NCBI RefSeq assembly: GCF_001742285.1 | Contig: NZ_MIEK01000015.1 | Span: 1-58,869 of the forward strand | Length of the DNA: 58,869 nt | Reading direction: 5' to 3' | From: Enterococcus rivorum | Lineage (GTDB): Bacteria; Bacillota; Bacilli; Lactobacillales; Enterococcaceae | Shown: one piece after another, positions 55,642-58,869 of the stretch | Layout: every line of letters starts with the position of its first letter | Position numbering within the stretch: the stretch's first letter is position 1 | Program-made: the position numbers and the translations under genes | Notes under the pieces: model-generated | Told to the model about the DNA's origin: nothing | Seen by the model: only the letters and a program-made list of their open reading frames with translations | Database searches by the model: none

Positions 55642-56241
55642 TCTGATGCTGTTCCACATCCATTTGCTTCGCCTTAGTAAATTTCTTCTCTTCATCCACT
55701 CGCTGTTCGTTCGTGGAACTACAGACATCAAGGTTTCACAACGCTGACGCGTTCTGATGCTGTTCCACATCCATTTGCTTCGCCTTAGTAAATTTCTTCT
55801 CTTCATCCACTCGCTGTTCGTTCGTGGAACTACAGACATCAAGGTTTCACAACGCTGACGCGTTCTGATGCTGTTCCACATCCATTTGCTTCGCCTTAGT
55901 AAATTTCTTCTCTTCATCCACTCGCTGTTCGTTCGTGGAACTACAGACATCAAGGTTTCACAACGCTGACGCGTTCTGATGCTGTTCCACATCCATTTGC
56001 TTCGCCTTAGTAAATTTCTTCTCTTCATCCACTCGCTGTTCGTTCGTGGAACTACAGACATCAAGGTTTCACAACGCTGACGCGTTCTGATGCTGTTCCA
56101 CATCCATTTGCTTCGCCTTAGTAAATTTCTTCTCTTCATCCACTCGCTGTTCGTTCGTGGAACTACAGACATCAAGGTTTCACAACGCTGACGCGTTCTG
56201 ATGCTGTTCCACATCCATTTGCTTCGCAAATGGTGTGGAAC
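55642..56241 (-). repeat. Five identical 111-bp tandem repeats in the alaS 5' UTR, plus a partial copy
   Basis: Units start at 55642, 55753, 55864, 55975 and 56086 and appear identical; a partial sixth unit starts at 56197. In the alaS sense each unit has AACGC/GCGTT (4-base loop), TCCAC/GTGGA, and GTTCCAC with GTGGAAC near its ends. The partial copy forms a hairpin with its neighbour (GTTCCACACCATTTGC with GCAAATGGATGTGGAAC, 56206-56241). All of it lies after the T-box terminator and before alaS. There are no unique spacers, so it is not a CRISPR array. Confidence 0.95.
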
Positions 56242-56244
56242 ATG

Positions 56245-56460
56245 CAAAAACACCATTGCAGTCAAGGACGAAAATTCGCGGTACCACCTTGATTGCAATG
56301 ATGTTTATCATTACCTCTTGAGCTCTATAACGCAGAGTTGCGTTGGTATTTCTACCAAAAAATCTAAAAGGGAGCAGATTTGTTTTGGTGTTGTTTTTCT
56401 CTCAGCTATGAAAAACTTTCTGTAAACATTGCAATAACAAACTATATCCTTATACTTTCC
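56245..56460 (-). ncRNA. T-box leader of alaS, alanine-specific
   Basis: The minus strand has the T-box bulge sequence AAGGTGGTACCGCG (core 56277-56288) inside a terminator stem CATTGCAATCAAGG/CCTTGACTGCAATG (56254-56300) followed by GTGTTTTTG. TGGT can pair with an ACCA tRNA end. Upstream, a GCT codon for alanine lies in the specifier-like segment ATCTGCTCCC (56373-56375), after a Stem I-like arm pair GTTTTTC/GAAAAAC-type; TTGGTA/TACCAA and AACGCA/TGCGTT are the following hairpins. Uncharged tRNA-Ala should promote read-through. Confidence 0.92.
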
Positions 56461-56495
56461 TAACAAAGTATAAGGAATCTTTTGAGAAAAGTCAA
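56448..56495 (-). promoter_or_regulatory. alaS promoter with an overlapping palindrome
   Basis: TTGACT (56490-56495), a 17-base spacer and TATACT (56467-56472) form a strong promoter. A perfect 11-base inverted repeat CCTTATACTTT/AAAGTATAAGG with a six-base centre (56448-56475) covers the -10 and the start region. Only the second arm would be in the RNA, so it may act as a DNA site. Confidence 0.75.
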
Positions 56496-56556
56496 CATAT
56501 TCTTATTTGAAATCCTTCATAGCCAAAAATCAGTCTCTTCCATTTCTTCCTTGATT

Positions 56557-58050
56557 TCATTTATCAAAAAGTTGAATCTTATTTTCTTCTATCAATCCTG
56601 AATTACTATAAGAATTGTCAGTTAAAAACATATTTTCCAGATCTTTTTCTGGTACAAAATAGCCGACTTTTAAAGTCTTTTTAGTCTTAGTAGGCAAGTC
56701 ACCGATTTTTAAATAATTTTTTGAATCCGGACCATGCGAATCTAAAAATGATAATTCATAAAAGTTACTCGCAGTATAAAATTCTGGGATTGTATATTGC
56801 CCTATTTCAGGATATTTAAAATAGTAATAACCATTTTTTTCACTTAAAATAACTAATTTTGCTTGAAAATAACAATCTTTTACATCATACTTTGAAATAT
56901 TTTCTAATAAAACAGTAACTTCAACATATTTTAATTGTTGCTTTTCTATTTTTATAAGTGTGTCAAGAGTGTTCTTTCCATCACCGATTTTATAGGTCTT
57001 TGCTTCAAAAGGCAGAAGTTTTCCCTCATCATCAATTAGGCTCACTTTTTTCAAATCATTTAATCTATCTACCAAAAATTCCTCTTTACGAGAATCAAAA
57101 GCTTTATTTAGATGGTCATAAATTTCAACTTCTTTTACTGCAAATTCTATTTCAGCTTCGCTAAAATGCTGATTATCATTTTTACTATTCACAGGTGCAA
57201 AAAAGCTAACTGGTTCATTTCTATGCTTAATATTTGGACTAGTAACACTGACTTTTTCATCCACAGTTTTCTCTTCTAAAACACCTTGTATTTGATCTAA
57301 CTCAGTTACATAGTATGAAGCAAAATCAGAAGTAGACTCAACTAGGTTCGTTCCTGCAATAATCTTATCTAATGCTTCGTCCGAAACTCCTTCGCCAATC
57401 ATAAATAATAGAATGTATCCTTCTTCTTCAAAAAGAATATACGCTTCGCGATTGAGATCACTATTATAGTGTCCACTTTTATTTATAATCCACGTTCTGT
57501 GTTGTCCGATTTTTTGCTCTTCAGTTTCTAAAGTATAACGCGTTTCAAACTCTTGTTTGTCATTCAGTTTAACCAAAATTGTCGAAATCGATTCTTGACT
57601 ATTTTTAGCATTAGAGTTCCAAAACTTACTAGGAACCTCTCCTTGATTATGGGGCATGGGAGCCCATTTTTCTGGCAGATAGGTCATTTCTATACGGTAG
57701 TTTTTGGACTTAACTTTCTCATCTTCTTTAGAATTTGATGTTTCTGCTTTATGAATAAAAAGCTTACTAGAGTAATTGCTTTTATGGAAATAAACCTCCC
57801 AAATTTTATTGACTGCATAAATTGTGCTAGGAATCAAAAAAAGGAAAATTAATACTGTAGCAATAATAATTATTGTTCGTTTTTGCCGACACTTTTGCAA
57901 CCATGACAATTTGCTGGTGGATTTTTTTGTCGTTTTTTTAACTAAACAATCTATTTCTTCATCAGAAAACTCATGTCCCATATGCTTTAAATAGTCATCT
58001 ATTTTTTCATCCGATAGTAAACTAAAAGGTGATTCATGATATTTTTTCAT
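56557..58050 (-). CDS. Membrane anti-sigma factor, large extracytoplasmic domain
   Basis: The 497-residue product has an N-terminal cytoplasmic part of about 55 residues (LLSDEKIDDYLKHMGHEFSD), one membrane helix (about 58-80, TIIIIATVLIFLFLIPSTIY) and a long outer domain of more than 400 residues, with a DUF4367-like first part (YRIEMTYLPEKWAPM, SDEALDKIIAGTNLVES) and a beta-rich second part. Its ATG overlaps the stop of the sigma gene (ATGA) with GGGAGG upstream. This pairing makes it the likely anti-sigma factor and surface-stress sensor. No zinc-binding HxxxCxxC motif is present. Confidence 0.75.
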   Translation of the reverse strand: MKKYHESPFSLLSDEKIDDYLKHMGHEFSDEEIDCLVKKTTKKSTSKLSWLQKCRQKRTIIIIATVLIFLFLIPSTIYAVNKIWEVYFHKSNYSSKLFIHKAETSNSKEDEKVKSKNYRIEMTYLPEKWAPMPHNQGEVPSKFWNSNAKNSQESISTILVKLNDKQEFETRYTLETEEQKIGQHRTWIINKSGHYNSDLNREAYILFEEEGYILLFMIGEGVSDEALDKIIAGTNLVESTSDFASYYVTELDQIQGVLEEKTVDEKVSVTSPNIKHRNEPVSFFAPVNSKNDNQHFSEAEIEFAVKEVEIYDHLNKAFDSRKEEFLVDRLNDLKKVSLIDDEGKLLPFEAKTYKIGDGKNTLDTLIKIEKQQLKYVEVTVLLENISKYDVKDCYFQAKLVILSEKNGYYYFKYPEIGQYTIPEFYTASNFYELSFLDSHGPDSKNYLKIGDLPTKTKKTLKVGYFVPEKDLENMFLTDNSYSNSGLIEENKIQLFDK

Positions 58051-58577
58051 GTTTGTGTTCCTCCCTGTTCAAGCATCAAATATTCCATTTCTTTCCGAAT
58101 TTTCTTTTTTCCTCGATACAAACGATTTTTAACTTCTACAACTGACAACCCTAAATTATTGGCAATAACTTTAGGTTTCAATTCATAAAAATAACGTTCT
58201 AAACAAATTTCTCTAGTAGGTTCATCTAGCAATAATAATGCTTCAAAAAACAGATTCCAGATATCCGTTTGTCGTTCAGCTTCTTCTTGCAAATCTTCTA
58301 ACGGAAATTCAACCAAGGGCAGAAATACACGTCTATTTTTCTTTAATTGATTAATACTCATACTTTTTGTCAACAACACCAAATAATTTTTTAATGAACC
58401 TCTCTCTGAATCATAACGATCTGAATATCTCCAATAGCGTAAAAAAACATCGCTGATTATTTCATCAATATCTTCTTTTTTAGCCGTTCTGCCTAAAATA
58501 GATAGAGCAACCACATAAAGTAATTTGGAATATTCCCTGATCAGATTCTCTAACTCTTCTTCATCTGACTTTATCAT
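58047..58577 (-). CDS. ECF-type RNA polymerase sigma factor
   Basis: The 176-residue protein has sigma region 2 (YSKLLYVVALSILGRTAKKED then IDEIISDVFLRYWRYSDRYD) and region 4 (LDEPTREICLERYFYELKPK, VIANNLGLSVVEVKNRLYRG), without region 1 or 3, as in ECF sigma factors. It is directly coupled to the membrane anti-sigma gene. The upstream region contains repeated motifs (58610-58679) that could belong to an autoregulated promoter. The signal is unknown; envelope stress is the usual one for this class. Confidence 0.88.
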   Translation of the reverse strand: MIKSDEEELENLIREYSKLLYVVALSILGRTAKKEDIDEIISDVFLRYWRYSDRYDSERGSLKNYLVLLTKSMSINQLKKNRRVFLPLVEFPLEDLQEEAERQTDIWNLFFEALLLLDEPTREICLERYFYELKPKVIANNLGLSVVEVKNRLYRGKKKIRKEMEYLMLEQGGTQT

Positions 58578-58609
58578 TCCACTATTTCGACTCCTTTCGT
58601 CTATATATA

Positions 58610-58679
58610 CAATCTAAAAACGAAAAAGACTTCGTTTTCACTTTTTTTTACTTTGATTATTTTTTGTCAATCTAAAAAA
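58610..58679 (-). promoter_or_regulatory. Repeated motifs upstream of the sigma factor gene
   Basis: TTTTTAGATTG occurs twice on the minus strand (58610-58620 and 58668-58678), with an inverted repeat AAAACGAA/TTCGTTTT and a GTGAAAACG stretch between them. This resembles a stress-promoter region, but no sigma-A or ECF promoter could be assigned with confidence. Confidence 0.35.
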
Positions 58680-58692
58680 TCAAAAAAAAGAA

Positions 58693-58735
58693 AGAGGATG
58701 GGGCAAAACTAAAAATCAGTTTTGTTTCATCCTCT
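58693..58735. terminator. Palindromic hairpin, dispersed family member
   Basis: AGAGGATG...CAAAACT and AGTTTTG...CATCCTCT pair around AAAAATC. It resembles the hairpin at 5117-5161 in layout and centre and may terminate transcription from either side. Confidence 0.6.
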
Positions 58736-58801
58736 AAATCCGAATCAACGGTGGTCAAAAGTCTGGGACTTCTTATACGAAAACTAAATTCGTAAAAAAA
58801 C

Positions 58802-58837
58802 AAAAAAAGGCTACCTCCTACTTAATACGTAGTTAGC
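58802..58837 (-). terminator. Terminator of an upstream gene beyond the window
   Basis: The minus strand has GCTAACTAC, a seven-base loop and GTAGGAGGTAGCC followed by seven T. Confidence 0.65.
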
Positions 58838-58847
58838 TGGAATTGGT

Positions 58848-58869
58848 CTAGAACGCTTTAGCAGCTACG
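58848..58869 (-). CDS. Possible C-terminus of a gene entering from the right edge
   Basis: One minus-strand frame reads VAAKAF then TAG, eleven bases before the terminator at 58802-58837. Only six codons are visible, so this is a guess based on the adjacent terminator. Confidence 0.25.

Noticed and set aside
55642-56241. CRISPR-like array
   Set aside because: The units are directly joined and identical over all 111 bases, with no unique spacers and no cas genes.
55594-56298. Minus-strand open frame of 234 codons with a 37-residue repeat
   Set aside because: It stays open only because the repeat length (111) is a multiple of three. It would start at a TTG inside the T-box terminator with no ribosome binding site.

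Overview
This is a low-GC Firmicutes chromosome segment, most likely from Enterococcus or a close relative. The evidence is the AT-rich sequence, AGGAGG-type ribosome binding sites, sigma-A promoters, Lactobacillales gene neighbourhoods (cvpA-zapA-mutS2-trxA; dnaB-dnaI-nrdR-coaE-mutM-polA; the glgBCDAP-amylase glycogen operon), a CtsR operator at clpB, and T-box and M-box leaders. The species cannot be fixed from this window. Most genes lie on the minus strand. I see no rRNA, tRNA, CRISPR array or prophage.

Layout. 1-290: 5' end of an IS30-family transposase running off the window. 294-5161: sugar uptake and use (a trehalose/maltose-type PTS permease with a palindromic operator, a GH4 6-phospho-glycosidase and its divergent LacI-type regulator). 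5182-8430: NatAB-like ABC exporter and an HTH/membrane protein pair. 8484-16435: housekeeping block uvrC, trxA, mutS2, cvpA, zapA, lepA. 16787-23366: accessory genes (Eis-like acetyltransferase, nucleoside deoxyribosyltransferase, membrane protein, SPL-like radical SAM protein, YdeI-like protein plus epoxide-hydrolase-like enzyme, WYL regulator). 23688-26511: clpB with a CtsR-type promoter. 26591-30377: magnesium operon, M-box then GNAT, a 35-codon ORF and mgtA. 30465-31811: lipoprotein plus a membrane protein with a possible degenerate GGDEF-like domain. 32102-39208: replication and repair block. 39930-42147: a second, Smr-less MutS2 paralog behind a long attenuator-like leader with a five-codon upstream ORF. 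42157-52420: complete glycogen synthesis and breakdown operon. 52937-56495: alaS behind an alanine T-box that is separated from the gene by five identical 111-bp tandem repeats. 56557-58577: ECF sigma factor with its membrane anti-sigma factor.

How the parts work together. The glycogen genes form one minus-strand run (branching enzyme, ADP-glucose pyrophosphorylase GlgC/GlgD, synthase, phosphorylase, amylase) covering polymer building and mobilisation. The M-box should switch off the mgtA operon when Mg2+ is plentiful. The T-box should allow alaS expression when tRNA-Ala is uncharged.

The three most interesting places are: (1) the Smr-less MutS2 paralog, whose leader has a consensus promoter, a tiny uORF and mutually exclusive terminator/antiterminator pairings, resembling the ribosome-stalling attenuators of antibiotic-inducible genes; (2) the 111-bp tandem repeats between the alaS T-box terminator and the alaS start codon; (3) the small ORF between the M-box-controlled GNAT gene and mgtA, which contains one arm of a 9-bp long-range RNA pairing. 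Two copies of a structured intergenic repeat (22173-22340 and 39666-39845) are also unexplained.
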